Assembly: GCA_002404155.1 (NCBI GenBank) | Contig: DHJC01000007.1 | Span: forward strand, 104,220-168,219 | Direction of reading: 5' to 3' | Length of the DNA stretch: 64,000 nt | DNA from: Chloroflexi bacterium UBA4730 | GTDB taxonomy: Bacteria; Chloroflexota; Limnocylindria; P2-11E | Shown here: positions 51,953 to 59,269 of the stretch, piece by piece | Layout: each line of letters begins with the position of its first letter | Numbering within the stretch: the first letter of the stretch is position 1 | Notes under the pieces: model-generated | Seen by the model: the letters and a program-made list of their open reading frames with translations, nothing else | What the model was told of the DNA's origin: nothing | The model's database searches: none | Position numbers and translations under genes: made by a program

Positions 51953-53452
51953 ATGGTCAACGCGTTCGCCGACCCGGTCGTCGTGACCGGCGAGCAGAAC
52001 GAGCTCGTGCTCGCGAACCACAGCGCCGAGCGGCTCTTCAAGAGCGGTAAGGACGACGGCCCCGGCAAGGCCCGCGCGATCTCGATGAATAGTGCCCTGT
52101 TCACCGCGGGCCTCTCGACCTGGAACCTGCAGCGCGCGAGCGAACCCACCCGTGAGCTGACGCTCGTCGACCCGATCGAGGGCGATGAGCTGATCTTCGA
52201 GGTCATCTCGACAGCGGCGACGAACTACCGTGTCGGCGCGAAGGGCACCGTCTCCGTGCTGAAGAACGTCACCGAGCTCCGGCACGTGACCCAGGAGCTC
52301 TCCGCGAACATCCAGCGGCTCGAGTCCGTCGACCAGGAGATCCGCCTGGAGCGCGACCGCCTCGACCTCGTGCTCCGGAATGTGCCCGACCCGATCATCG
52401 TGGTCGATAACATGAACGAGATCGTCAGCATGAATGCGGCGGCCGAGCGCCTGTTCAAGCCCCCCCGCGACCCGCTCATCCAGTCCCGCCAGGCCCAGGT
52501 CGCGACGCGCAATGACGCGAAGTTCACGACGTTCCTCGCCCGGCTGTCGCTCGACCCGGCGCCCCACCGGAGCGGCGAGCTCCGACTGACCGACGTGGAT
52601 ACCGGCGAGGATCTTGACATGCAGGTCACCGCCAACGAGGTCCGCGACCCGGTCGGGGCGAGGGTGGCGACCGTCTCGGTCATGCAGGACGTCGGTCGCC
52701 TGCGGGAGCTCGAGCGCCGCCGGCTGGAGCAGGCGCTCTTCGATTCCGAGAAGCTCGCGGCGACCGGGCGGCTCGCCGCGTCGATCGCACACGAGATCAA
52801 CAATCCGCTCGAGGCGATCCAGAACGCCCTGTATCTCCTGGTGAAGCGCATCCCCGAGGCCGACCCGAACGCGAAGTTCCTGGCCATCGCGATGAAGGAG
52901 ACCGAGCGGATGAGCCGGATCCTTCGCCAGATGCTTGGCTTCTACCGGCCGGTCGCAGACCTCGCGCCCACGGACCTCAACGCCCTCATCGACGAGGCCG
53001 AGTCGCTCGTCGCGAAGCGTCTGCGCGAGCGCAACGTGAAGGTGGAGAAGCAGCTCCAGCCCGACCTGCCGAAGATCATGGCGTCGGCCGACCAGATCAA
53101 GCAGGTGATCCTGAACCTCGTCCTGAACGCGGCCGAAGCGATGCCGAAGGGGGGACTCATCACCGTCTCGACCGAATCGCATCGCGACGCCGCGTCGGGC
53201 TTCATCCGGACGGAGGCGGTCCGCATGCAGGTCGCCGACACCGGGCCGGGGATCGCCGAGGAATACGTGCCGCATATCTTCGAGCCGTTCTTCTCGACGA
53301 AGCGCGAGAAGGGCACCGGGCTCGGGCTCTGGGTGAGCCTCGGCATCGCGCAGAGCCACGGGGGCCGGCTGCAAGTGCGCAACCGGCCGGGCGGCGGCAC
53401 GGTGTTCAGCATGACCCTGCCCATCGGAGGTCCACCCGCCGATGCCGCCTAG
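51953..53452 (+). CDS. PAS-domain sensor histidine kinase
   Basis: 499 residues. Two PAS-like sensor domains (about 1-110 and 130-250, the second starting LDLVLRNVPDPIIVVDNMNEIVS). HisKA follows with phosphoacceptor H280 in SIAHEINNP, then HATPase with NLVLNAAEAMPKGG, DTGPGI and KGTGLGL. It has no membrane helix, so it is a cytoplasmic kinase of the NtrB type. The frame is continuous with the preceding gene except for one TAA and the PAS fold seems to begin before ATG 51953, so the start may be further upstream. It overlaps the next gene by 11 bp. Confidence 0.85.
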   Translation: MVNAFADPVVVTGEQNELVLANHSAERLFKSGKDDGPGKARAISMNSALFTAGLSTWNLQRASEPTRELTLVDPIEGDELIFEVISTAATNYRVGAKGTVSVLKNVTELRHVTQELSANIQRLESVDQEIRLERDRLDLVLRNVPDPIIVVDNMNEIVSMNAAAERLFKPPRDPLIQSRQAQVATRNDAKFTTFLARLSLDPAPHRSGELRLTDVDTGEDLDMQVTANEVRDPVGARVATVSVMQDVGRLRELERRRLEQALFDSEKLAATGRLAASIAHEINNPLEAIQNALYLLVKRIPEADPNAKFLAIAMKETERMSRILRQMLGFYRPVADLAPTDLNALIDEAESLVAKRLRERNVKVEKQLQPDLPKIMASADQIKQVILNLVLNAAEAMPKGGLITVSTESHRDAASGFIRTEAVRMQVADTGPGIAEEYVPHIFEPFFSTKREKGTGLGLWVSLGIAQSHGGRLQVRNRPGGGTVFSMTLPIGGPPADAA

Positions 53453-54737
53453 GGTGCTCATCGTCGACGACGAGGAGAGCGTCACCATCACGATGGCCGC
53501 GATCCTCGAGATGGATGGCTACAGCGTCGCGACCGCATTGCGCGGGGACGATGCGCTCTCGCAGATCGCCAAAGAGGAATTCGACCTCGTGCTGACAGAC
53601 CTCCGGCTGGACGACTTCGACGGGATGGACGTCCTCGCCGCGGCCCGCCGGAGGTCGCCGAACACCGTCGGGATCGTCCTCACCGGCTACGCCTCGCTCG
53701 AATCAGCGGTGACGGCGCTGCGCGAGGGTGCCTACGACTACATGCTCAAGCCCGCGGACGTCGAAGAGCTGCGCGCGACGGTCGCGCGTGGGCTGGAACG
53801 GCGGAAGCTCGGGCAGCAGCTGCGGGAGCGGGTCGCCGATCTCGAGGCCGCCAACCGGACGATCAATCAGCTCAACGAAGGGCTGCAGGATCGCGTCGCG
53901 CAGGCGACCGCCGATTTGCAGGCACACGTGCATGAGCTCGATGAGGCGCGCGAAGCGCTGCAGACGAGCTACGAACAGCTGCAGGAGCTGGACAAGCTCA
54001 AGTCCCAGTTCCTCTCGATCGCGTCGCACGAGCTCAAGACCCCGATCACCGCGATGTCCGGCTTCGTCCAGATCGCCGTCCGCCGCATCAAGCGGCGTCT
54101 CGGCGCCGGCCGGCCGACCGAGGCCGACTGGAAGAAGGAAGAGGAGACGCTCCTCGAGCAGCTCGAGGTCGTCCAGCGGCAGACGGCCAAGCTCGCGCGC
54201 CTCGTCGACGAGCTCCTCGATGTGTCCCGGATCGAATCGGGCCGGCTCGAGCTTCAGGTGGCGGACGTCGATCTGCCGGAATTGATCGCCGAGGTCATGC
54301 GACGCCATGAGCTCATCGCGACGAGGCACCAGCTTCGGCTCCATTACGATCCCGATCAGACGCTGGGCGTACGTGGTGATCGTGATCACCTGGAGCAGGC
54401 GCTCAACAACCTCGTCGGAAACGCGATGAAGTACTCGCCTGAGGGTGGCGCGATCGACGTGACCGTCGCGCGTGCGGGCGAGCAGGAGGTCGAGTTCTCC
54501 GTGGGCGACCATGGGATCGGGATCCGCCCGGCCGAGCTCGCCCGCGTGTTCGGCCTGTTCTACCGATCGCCTGACCGGCTCGCACGCGACGTCGGCGGCA
54601 TGGGGCTCGGTCTGTTCATCACGAAGGAGATCGTGGACCGGCACAACGGCCGCATCTGGGCCGAGAGCGAAGTGGGGCAGGGGACGACGTTCCACGTCGC
54701 GCTGCCGGCGACCGTCGCGGCCGCGGTCGAGGCATAG
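53442..54737 (+). CDS. Response-regulator receiver - histidine kinase hybrid
   Basis: 431 residues with the receiver at the N-terminus: VLIVDDEESVTITMAAIL, phosphoacceptor D53 in LVLTDLRLDDFDGMD and the switch lysine in DYMLKPAD. A long coiled coil (about 120-185) follows. The kinase has H196 in SIASHELKTPITAM, NLVGNAMKYSPEGG, DHGIGI and GGMGLGLFI. It is likely a relay from the adjacent PAS kinase. Confidence 0.9.
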   Translation: MPPRVLIVDDEESVTITMAAILEMDGYSVATALRGDDALSQIAKEEFDLVLTDLRLDDFDGMDVLAAARRRSPNTVGIVLTGYASLESAVTALREGAYDYMLKPADVEELRATVARGLERRKLGQQLRERVADLEAANRTINQLNEGLQDRVAQATADLQAHVHELDEAREALQTSYEQLQELDKLKSQFLSIASHELKTPITAMSGFVQIAVRRIKRRLGAGRPTEADWKKEEETLLEQLEVVQRQTAKLARLVDELLDVSRIESGRLELQVADVDLPELIAEVMRRHELIATRHQLRLHYDPDQTLGVRGDRDHLEQALNNLVGNAMKYSPEGGAIDVTVARAGEQEVEFSVGDHGIGIRPAELARVFGLFYRSPDRLARDVGGMGLGLFITKEIVDRHNGRIWAESEVGQGTTFHVALPATVAAAVEA

Positions 54738-54756
54738 CCTCCTAGGTTACTGACTG

Positions 54757-54832
54757 TCGGGGTGCCGGGATTTGAACCCGGGATCTCCAGTCCCCCAGAC
54801 TGGTGCCTTGAACCGGGCTAGGCCACACCCCG
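54757..54832 (-). tRNA. tRNA-Pro (GGG anticodon)
   Basis: 76-nt cloverleaf on the minus strand: 7-bp acceptor stem CGGGGTG/CACCCCG, anticodon stem CCAGT/ACTGG with loop CTGGGGG giving anticodon GGG, T-arm GGTTCAAATC and discriminator A. CCA is not encoded. It is antisense to the flanking plus-strand genes. Confidence 0.95.
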
Positions 54833-54845
54833 TCGGAATTCGGTC

Positions 54846-54851
54846 AGTGTA
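54846..54851 (-). promoter_or_regulatory. -10 box of tRNA-Pro
   Basis: TACACT on the minus strand, 13 bases before the tRNA 5' end, fits a short 5' leader. Confidence 0.4.
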
Positions 54852-54857
54852 GCGACG

Positions 54858-55511
54858 ATGGCGGTGCGCGATCCGATGGACGTGGCGACGCTGAAGCGAC
54901 TCCATTCGCGGATCCGCGCGTGCACGAAGTGCGTCGCTGCGGGCTACCTCGCGCAGGCCGTGCCGGTCGTTGCCGGCCGCATCACCGACCGCGTGATGAT
55001 CGTCGGCCAGGCGCCGGGCATCGTCGAGCTCACGACGCGCATGCCGTTCAGTGGCCGAGCGGGTGCGGAGCTACGCCGCTGGCTCGCGCGCGCAGGGATC
55101 TCCGAGGAGCAGCTCGCGTATCGCACGTCGATCACGAAGTGCTTCCCGGGCAAGGCGCCGACCGGCGCGGGCGATCGGCGCCCTTCACCGGCCGAGATCG
55201 CGCTCTGCGCTCCCTGGCTCGAAGCCGAACTCGCGTGCGTGCGGCCCGAGATCATCCTGCTCGTCGGCGCGCTCGCCATCGCGCGGCTGTGGGGGCCGGG
55301 CGCGCTCGGCGAAGTCGTCGGCCGCTCCAGGCGCAGCCCTGAGCTGAACGACGCGCTCCTCATCCCGCTCCCGCACCCGAGCGGCGCGTCCCGGTGGCTC
55401 AACGATGACGCGAACCGCGGCCGACTTCATCGGGCCCTTCGGCTCCTCGGCAGGGCGTGGCAAGCCTTGCCTTCCCTTGACGCTGCAGGTAAAGTGCACT
55501 CACGCAGGTGA
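54858..55511 (+). CDS. Uracil-DNA glycosylase superfamily protein (Fe-S type)
   Basis: 217 residues of the family 4/5-like UDG fold. The first two cluster cysteines C22 and C25 are in RACTKC, further cysteines are in KCFPGK and IALCAPW. Active-site motifs are IVGQAPGIVE with MPFSGRAGAEL, and PLPHPSGASRWLN. It removes uracil from DNA in base excision repair. The spacing of the 4Fe-4S cysteines suggests family 4 or a relative. Confidence 0.88.
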   Translation: MAVRDPMDVATLKRLHSRIRACTKCVAAGYLAQAVPVVAGRITDRVMIVGQAPGIVELTTRMPFSGRAGAELRRWLARAGISEEQLAYRTSITKCFPGKAPTGAGDRRPSPAEIALCAPWLEAELACVRPEIILLVGALAIARLWGPGALGEVVGRSRRSPELNDALLIPLPHPSGASRWLNDDANRGRLHRALRLLGRAWQALPSLDAAGKVHSRR

Positions 55512-55543
55512 TGCTCATAGCAGCTATCTCCGCAGGAGGTGCA

Positions 55544-55792
55544 GTGACCGCATTGTCGGCCCGGGAAAACCAAAACGAGTTCCTCACGACCGACGAGGTG
55601 GCCAAGCGCCTGCGTGTCCACCCCACGACCATCTTGCGCCGCCTTGGCGCAGTGGACGACGCGGACCCGGAGCGGATCCCCGCAGTCCGGGTCGGTCGGG
55701 TCTGGCGCATCCCGCGTCGCGAATTCGAGGAATGGCTCGCTCGCTCCAGCCAGGCCGGTCGCATGACCGGGCGGCAGCGACGGCTGTTCTGA
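55544..55792 (+). CDS. Excisionase-like HTH DNA-binding protein
   Basis: 82 residues. FLTTDEVAKRLRVHPTTILRRLGAVD...IPAVRVGRVWRIPRREFEEWLA is the MerR-type winged helix-turn-helix (helix-turn-helix 17) of excisionases and small regulators. GTG 55544 is chosen because AGGAGG at 55534-55539 stands at ideal spacing; an in-frame ATG at 55511 has none. The DNA target is unknown. It lies immediately before the lysine-rich microprotein gene. Confidence 0.85.
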   Translation: MTALSARENQNEFLTTDEVAKRLRVHPTTILRRLGAVDDADPERIPAVRVGRVWRIPRREFEEWLARSSQAGRMTGRQRRLF

Positions 55793-55837
55793 TCGCAGGA
55801 CGCGCCGATCATTTTTCGAGGAAGGGAGGTGACCTAA

Positions 55838-55897
55838 ATGCCCGCAAAGAAGAAGGCTGCCAAGAAGACATCGAAGAAGAAGGCGAAGAAGAAGTAG
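55838..55897 (+). CDS. 19-residue lysine-rich microprotein
   Basis: MPAKKKAAKKTSKKKAKKK: 11 of 19 residues are lysine, the rest Ala, Ser, Thr and Pro. It is preceded by GGGAGGTGACC, a near-complete anti-Shine-Dalgarno match, 6 bases from the ATG, and follows the excisionase-like gene by 45 bp. The sequence resembles the lysine/alanine-rich tails of bacterial H1-like and HU-type proteins, so nucleic-acid binding is the best guess. Confidence 0.7.
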   Translation: MPAKKKAAKKTSKKKAKKK

Positions 55898-56020
55898 CTC
55901 TGATCTCGTGACGGCGGCGCCGCGGGCGGGCGGCGCTGGCCTGACTTTCGTACTGGCCCTTCGGTCAGGACGGGTAACGATCCGATAACGGCGTGCGCCT
56001 GGGCCCCGTTGGGCCTTGTG

Positions 56021-57673
56021 ATGAGGAAAGCACTCACCTTCGCGACGCTTGCCCTGCTCCTAACGCTATCGAACATGGGCCTGAGCGCCCGCTCCGCGGA
56101 CGCCGTCTTCTCCATGAACGCGCAGGCCACGCAGTCCGCTGTGCAAGCGGACATGCTGCAGACCCTCAATGACCACCGCTCTGCGGTGGGTGCGCCGACG
56201 ATCGGCGCCGACGCGCGCGTGAGCGCCGCGGCGCAGAACCACGCGAACTACAGCTCAGCCAACGGGTACATGGGGCACTACGAGACCAGCGGTCTGCCGT
56301 ACTACACGGGTTACGCGCCGCACGATCGGCTCGTCGCCGCGGGCTGGTCGACGTCATTCGTGAGCGAGGTCGCGACGGGCGGCGGGAGCGCCGTCGCTGG
56401 CGTGAACCAGCTGTGGGACGCGCCGTACCACCGGCTGGGCATGATGCACCCGAACTCGGTATCGGCCGGCTGGGGCTACGCGACGATCGGCAGTCGCGGC
56501 TCCACCGTCGGCGACTTCGTCTACGACTTCAGCCAGCGTCCGGTGAACTATGTGCGCTCGCCCGCGGGCGGCCAATCGGGGATCCCGACCAGCTGGGGCG
56601 GTGGCGAGTCGCCGAACCCCCTGCCAGCCGGCGTGTCCGGTCCGGTGGGCTACCCGATCATGGTCGTGTACTCGGCAGGCCAGAGCGTCACGATGCGCGC
56701 GGCGGAGGTCGTCGCGCCGGACGGCTCACGGCTCCCGATCTACTACGCCCAGCAGCAGTTCGAAAACGACTACCAGGTCATCATCCCGCAGAAGCCGCTC
56801 GCGGCCGGGACGACGTACCACGTGCGCTTCGACATCAACGTGAACAGCGTGATGACGACGAACGAGTGGGACTTTACGACGGCCGGCGGATCGGTCACCC
56901 CGCCCGCTCCGACGCCGAGCTTCCACGCCGCATTCCTGAACGAGAGCGCGTGGCCGACGCTCGCCGCGGGCACGTCGACGTCAGTCACGGTGCGGTTCCA
57001 GAACAGCGGAACCGCCACGTGGCAGAAGGGCGTCGCCGGGACGCAGGCCAACCTCGGCCTCAACGGCGACACGGTCGCCTTCGCGAATCTCGGCATGAAT
57101 GACGGCTGGCTCTCCGCGAATCGCCTCGCGACGACCACCGAGAGCTCCGTCGCGCCAGGGCAGACCGGCACATTCACGTTCAACGTGCGTGCGCCCTCGA
57201 TGCCCGGCACGTATCGCCTACCGCTCCGTCCAGTGATCGATGGGGTCACGTGGATGGAGGACTCGGGTGTGTTCATGGTCATCGTGAGCACCACCAGCTA
57301 CCACAGCCACTGGGCCTCGCAGTCCGCATATCCGACGCTCAGGGTCGGTCAGACGAGCGCACCGCTCACGATCTCCTTCACGAACACCGGCTCGAGCCCG
57401 TGGGTGAAGGGCGTCCTCGGGCAGGAAGCGCGTCTCGGCATCAATCTGGATGACGTCACGTGGGCGTCGCTTGGCGTGAACTGGCCCGTCCAGAGCCGCG
57501 TCGCGGCGCAGACCGAAGCAACGGTCGCGACGGGTCAGACCGCGACGTTCACGTTCCAGGTGAAGGCGCCCGCGACGCCAGGGGTGTACTCGATCCACCT
57601 GCGGCCCGTCATCGACGGAACGACGTGGATGGAAGACGACGGCGTCTTCCTGATCATCACTGTGACGCCCTAG
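56021..57673 (+). CDS. Secreted CAP-domain protein with two NBR1-like Ig domains
   Basis: 550 residues. A signal peptide (LTFATLALLLTLSNMGLSARS) leads to a CAP/SCP domain (about 30-180) with DMLQTLNDHRSAVGAP, AQNHANYS, GHYE and the LGMMHPNSVSAGWGYA core. After a spacer there are two copies of a beta-sandwich of about 110 residues, starting AAFLNESAWPTLAAGTS and HWASQSAYPTLRVGQTS, each with GxxTWxKG or SPWVKG and ending SGVFMVIV or DGVFLIIT; these are NBR1-type FW Ig folds. It is probably exported. The stop codon lies at the edge of the inverted-repeat element. Confidence 0.88.
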   Translation: MRKALTFATLALLLTLSNMGLSARSADAVFSMNAQATQSAVQADMLQTLNDHRSAVGAPTIGADARVSAAAQNHANYSSANGYMGHYETSGLPYYTGYAPHDRLVAAGWSTSFVSEVATGGGSAVAGVNQLWDAPYHRLGMMHPNSVSAGWGYATIGSRGSTVGDFVYDFSQRPVNYVRSPAGGQSGIPTSWGGGESPNPLPAGVSGPVGYPIMVVYSAGQSVTMRAAEVVAPDGSRLPIYYAQQQFENDYQVIIPQKPLAAGTTYHVRFDINVNSVMTTNEWDFTTAGGSVTPPAPTPSFHAAFLNESAWPTLAAGTSTSVTVRFQNSGTATWQKGVAGTQANLGLNGDTVAFANLGMNDGWLSANRLATTTESSVAPGQTGTFTFNVRAPSMPGTYRLPLRPVIDGVTWMEDSGVFMVIVSTTSYHSHWASQSAYPTLRVGQTSAPLTISFTNTGSSPWVKGVLGQEARLGINLDDVTWASLGVNWPVQSRVAAQTEATVATGQTATFTFQVKAPATPGVYSIHLRPVIDGTTWMEDDGVFLIITVTP

Positions 57674-57707
57674 GTGTGATTCGCACCGGTTTCTGAGACT
57701 GCCGCCG
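57672..57707 (+). repeat. Left terminal inverted repeat of the 404-bp element
   Basis: Starts AGGTGTGATTCGCACCGGTT; perfect over 36 bp against 58040-58075. It overlaps the last two bases of the CAP-gene stop codon. Confidence 0.9.
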
Positions 57708-58039
57708 GCGGCTACTGTCGCCGGCCATGGACGAGACCCGCATCACCGACCACGGCCACACGAAGGATCCGCGCCGGCGCTGGATCGCGAAACACCTTCC
57801 AAGAAGGCCCGGGGGTTCCGGTTCTTCGCGACGCGCAGTGGCCGGCCGCCGCGGCCACGGTCCTGCCGCGGAGACCGCTGGCCGGGTACGCGAGTTATTT
57901 CAACTAGCACCGGCTCACAAGCGCGATCGGCTGGCTCACCCCGGCTGAGCGCTTCGATGGCACCCCGTTCACCGACCGCGGCTTTGACCACATCCCGGCG
58001 CTGCAGCATCTCCAGCCGTGGCTCGCCGAGCTCATGCCG

Positions 58040-58075
58040 CGGCGGCAGTCTCAGAAACCGGTGCGAATCACACCT
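58040..58075 (-). repeat. Right terminal inverted repeat of the 404-bp element
   Basis: Reverse complement of 57672-57707. It overlaps the stop codon of the convergent zinc-ribbon gene. Confidence 0.9.
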
Positions 58076-58283
58076 CGTCGCTGAAGACCACCTCATAAAG
58101 CTCGCGGCAACGGGGGCACTTCACCGACGCGGCATACGGCGGGTTCGGTGGCACGTCCGAGTGCTCGCGGGTCACGAAGCGCGGGCCGACGGGCTCTCCA
58201 CAGAACGGGCAGACCGTCTTGTACTCGAGGAAGTCGTGGCGGCGCGCCGTGATGCGACGGCCCTCGACTCCTCTCGCGGTCAT
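58068..58283 (-). CDS. Small zinc-ribbon protein
   Basis: 71 residues. Two CxxC pairs, CPFCG near 31 and CPRC near 60, form a zinc ribbon; between them is RFVTREHSDVPPNPPYAASV. No enzyme motif. Its start is preceded by TAAGAT at 7 bases, divergent from the peroxiredoxin gene. The final codons lie in the right inverted repeat of the adjacent element, so the C-terminus may have been altered by the insertion. Confidence 0.75.
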   Translation of the reverse strand: MTARGVEGRRITARRHDFLEYKTVCPFCGEPVGPRFVTREHSDVPPNPPYAASVKCPRCRELYEVVFSDEV

Positions 58284-58289
58284 GCGGGC

Positions 58290-58296
58290 TATCTTA
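58290..58296. promoter_or_regulatory. Overlapping divergent -10 boxes for the zinc-ribbon and peroxiredoxin genes
   Basis: Plus: TATCTT 58290-58295, six bases before GTG 58302. Minus: TAAGAT 58296-58291, seven bases before ATG 58283. The boxes overlap by five bases, so the two transcripts cannot start at once from the same molecule. Confidence 0.45.
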
Positions 58297-58301
58297 GGGA
58301 C

Positions 58302-58811
58302 GTGGCCGAAGCGCGACCGAAGGGTCGCACGAAGATCGCGACCGACACGAAGACGTTGCAGGTCGGCGATCCGGCTCCCGAGTTCACGCTGCGCGCGCAT
58401 GACGGGCGCGCGGTCACGCTCTCGGCGCTCCGCGGCCAACGGGTCGTCCTTGCGTTCATGGCCTTCGCGTTCAGCGGGACCTGAAACCACGAAGCTCCGG
58501 CGCTCGCGTCGCTCCAGCAGCGATACGAGCCGGGGACGACCCAGGTCCTGGGTATCACGTGCGACTCGGTGTACGCGCTGAAAGCCTGGGCCGATCAGCT
58601 CGGGATCACGAGCTATCCGTTCTGCTCCGACTTCTGGCCGCACGGCGCGGTGTCGCGGCTGTACGGCGTCTTCAACGAGGAGATCGGGCGGCCCGAGCGC
58701 GCGATCATCGTGGTGGACGCGCAGGGGATCGTCCGGTACATCGACGTCCACCAGCTGCGCGAAGTGCCGGACGAGGAAGAGATCGCGGAGGAGCTGAGGA
58801 AGCTCGGCTAG
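58302..58811 (+). CDS. Peroxiredoxin, probable selenoprotein (in-frame TGA at catalytic position)
   Basis: 169 residues if the TGA at 58482-58484 is read as selenocysteine (position 61). Before it: VGDPAPEFTLRAHDGRAVTLSALRGQ and LAFMAFAFSGT; after it, in the same frame: NHEAPALASLQQRYE, VLGITCDSVYALKAWADQLG, FWPHGAVSRLYGVFNEEIG and a complete AhpC/TSA C-terminus. In peroxiredoxins of the AhpE type the peroxidatic Cys follows FSG/FTG plus two residues, exactly where the TGA stands. The alternative is a TGC-to-TGA pseudogene mutation, but no other disruption is present in the 510 bp. Confidence 0.8.
58495..58535 (+). promoter_or_regulatory. SECIS-like stem-loop after the peroxiredoxin TGA
   Basis: Begins 10 bases after the TGA. 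Lower stem CTCCGG (58495-58500) pairs with CCGGGG (58530-58535, one G-T pair). After a 2-base bulge CTCG (58503-58506) pairs with CGAG (58526-58529). The apex is TCGCT-CCAGC-AGCGA (58509-58523). The apical loop lies about 29 bases past the TGA, inside the 16-37 range usual for bacterial SECIS elements. A G-U dinucleotide in the loop, often seen, is absent. Pairing was done by eye. Confidence 0.5.
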
Positions 58812-59251
58812 CGCGTCGGGATGAGGTAGGCGCGGCCCTCGTCCGCGATCGTGAATCGCACGACGTCGCCCACGGCGGCCGGCAGGGTCTCGCCTTTCAC
58901 GAGCAGCGCGGCCCCGCAGTCGACGACGGTGATCTCGCCCGTGGCCGAGACCGTGCCCTCCACCACCGCCCCGGGAGCCACCAGATCGCCGGTCACGCTC
59001 GCACCCGAGCCGGCGCCGACGTCCCGGGCGCTGTACTCGATCGCCATCGTGATGCGGTCGCCGATCGCGAGCCGGGCCTTGCGGATCGCGCCGGTCGCGT
59101 CCTTCCCGCGGAGATCCAGACGCTCGCCGAGCTCGCCTGCACGCATCGTCACCACGATGTCCCCGCGTGTACCGTCGAGCGCGATGACGACGCCGCGCGA
59201 CGCGCGCTGGCGCCACCTCTCGATGAACGCGAGCTGCTCGAAGTCCAACAC
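58808..59251 (-). CDS. Conserved hypothetical protein, beta-rich C-terminal half
   Basis: About 147 residues from GTG 59251, chosen because TATCGT lies seven bases upstream. N-terminal LDFEQLAFIERWRQRASRGVV is helical; the rest (SVTGDLVAPGAVVEGTVSATGEITVVDCGAALLVKGETLPAAVGDVVRFTIADEG) looks like two OB/TOBE-like beta segments. The function is not recognised. It converges with the peroxiredoxin gene with a shared CTAG. Confidence 0.6.
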   Translation of the reverse strand: MLDFEQLAFIERWRQRASRGVVIALDGTRGDIVVTMRAGELGERLDLRGKDATGAIRKARLAIGDRITMAIEYSARDVGAGSGASVTGDLVAPGAVVEGTVSATGEITVVDCGAALLVKGETLPAAVGDVVRFTIADEGRAYLIPTR

Positions 59252-59257
59252 CGTCGA

Positions 59258-59264
59258 TACGATA
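59258..59264. promoter_or_regulatory. Overlapping divergent -10 boxes for the hypothetical gene and the HAD pseudogene
   Basis: Plus: TACGAT 59258-59263, six bases before GTG 59270. Minus: TATCGT 59264-59259, seven bases before GTG 59251. Same geometry as at 58290 and 63265. Confidence 0.4.
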
Positions 59265-59269
59265 TTCGC

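Larger units (their letters stand above)
57672..58075 (+). mobile_element. MITE-like deletion derivative of an integrase-type IS, 36-bp terminal inverted repeats
   Basis: 404 bp bounded by perfect 36-bp inverted repeats (57672-57707 and 58040-58075). Inside is the wreck of a DDE integrase gene. One plus-strand frame reads SYFN, then a stop codon, then HRLTSAIGWLTPAERFDGTP and PALQHLQPWLAEL, the C-terminal signature of IS481/IS3-type integrases (normally YFNYHR...SAIGWLTPAERF). The N-terminal and catalytic parts are missing. An obvious target-site duplication was not found. Family assignment within integrase-type IS elements is tentative. Confidence 0.8.

Noticed and set aside
55898..56020. 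GC-rich pairing CCTGAC...GTCAGG upstream of the CAP gene as a riboswitch
   Set aside because: Pairing is short and no known riboswitch core sequence is visible; position only.
57672..58075. Inverted repeat between convergent genes read as a bidirectional terminator
   Set aside because: Arms are 36 bp but separated by 332 bp, too far for an intrinsic terminator, and the interior encodes integrase fragments, so an insertion-element derivative fits better.
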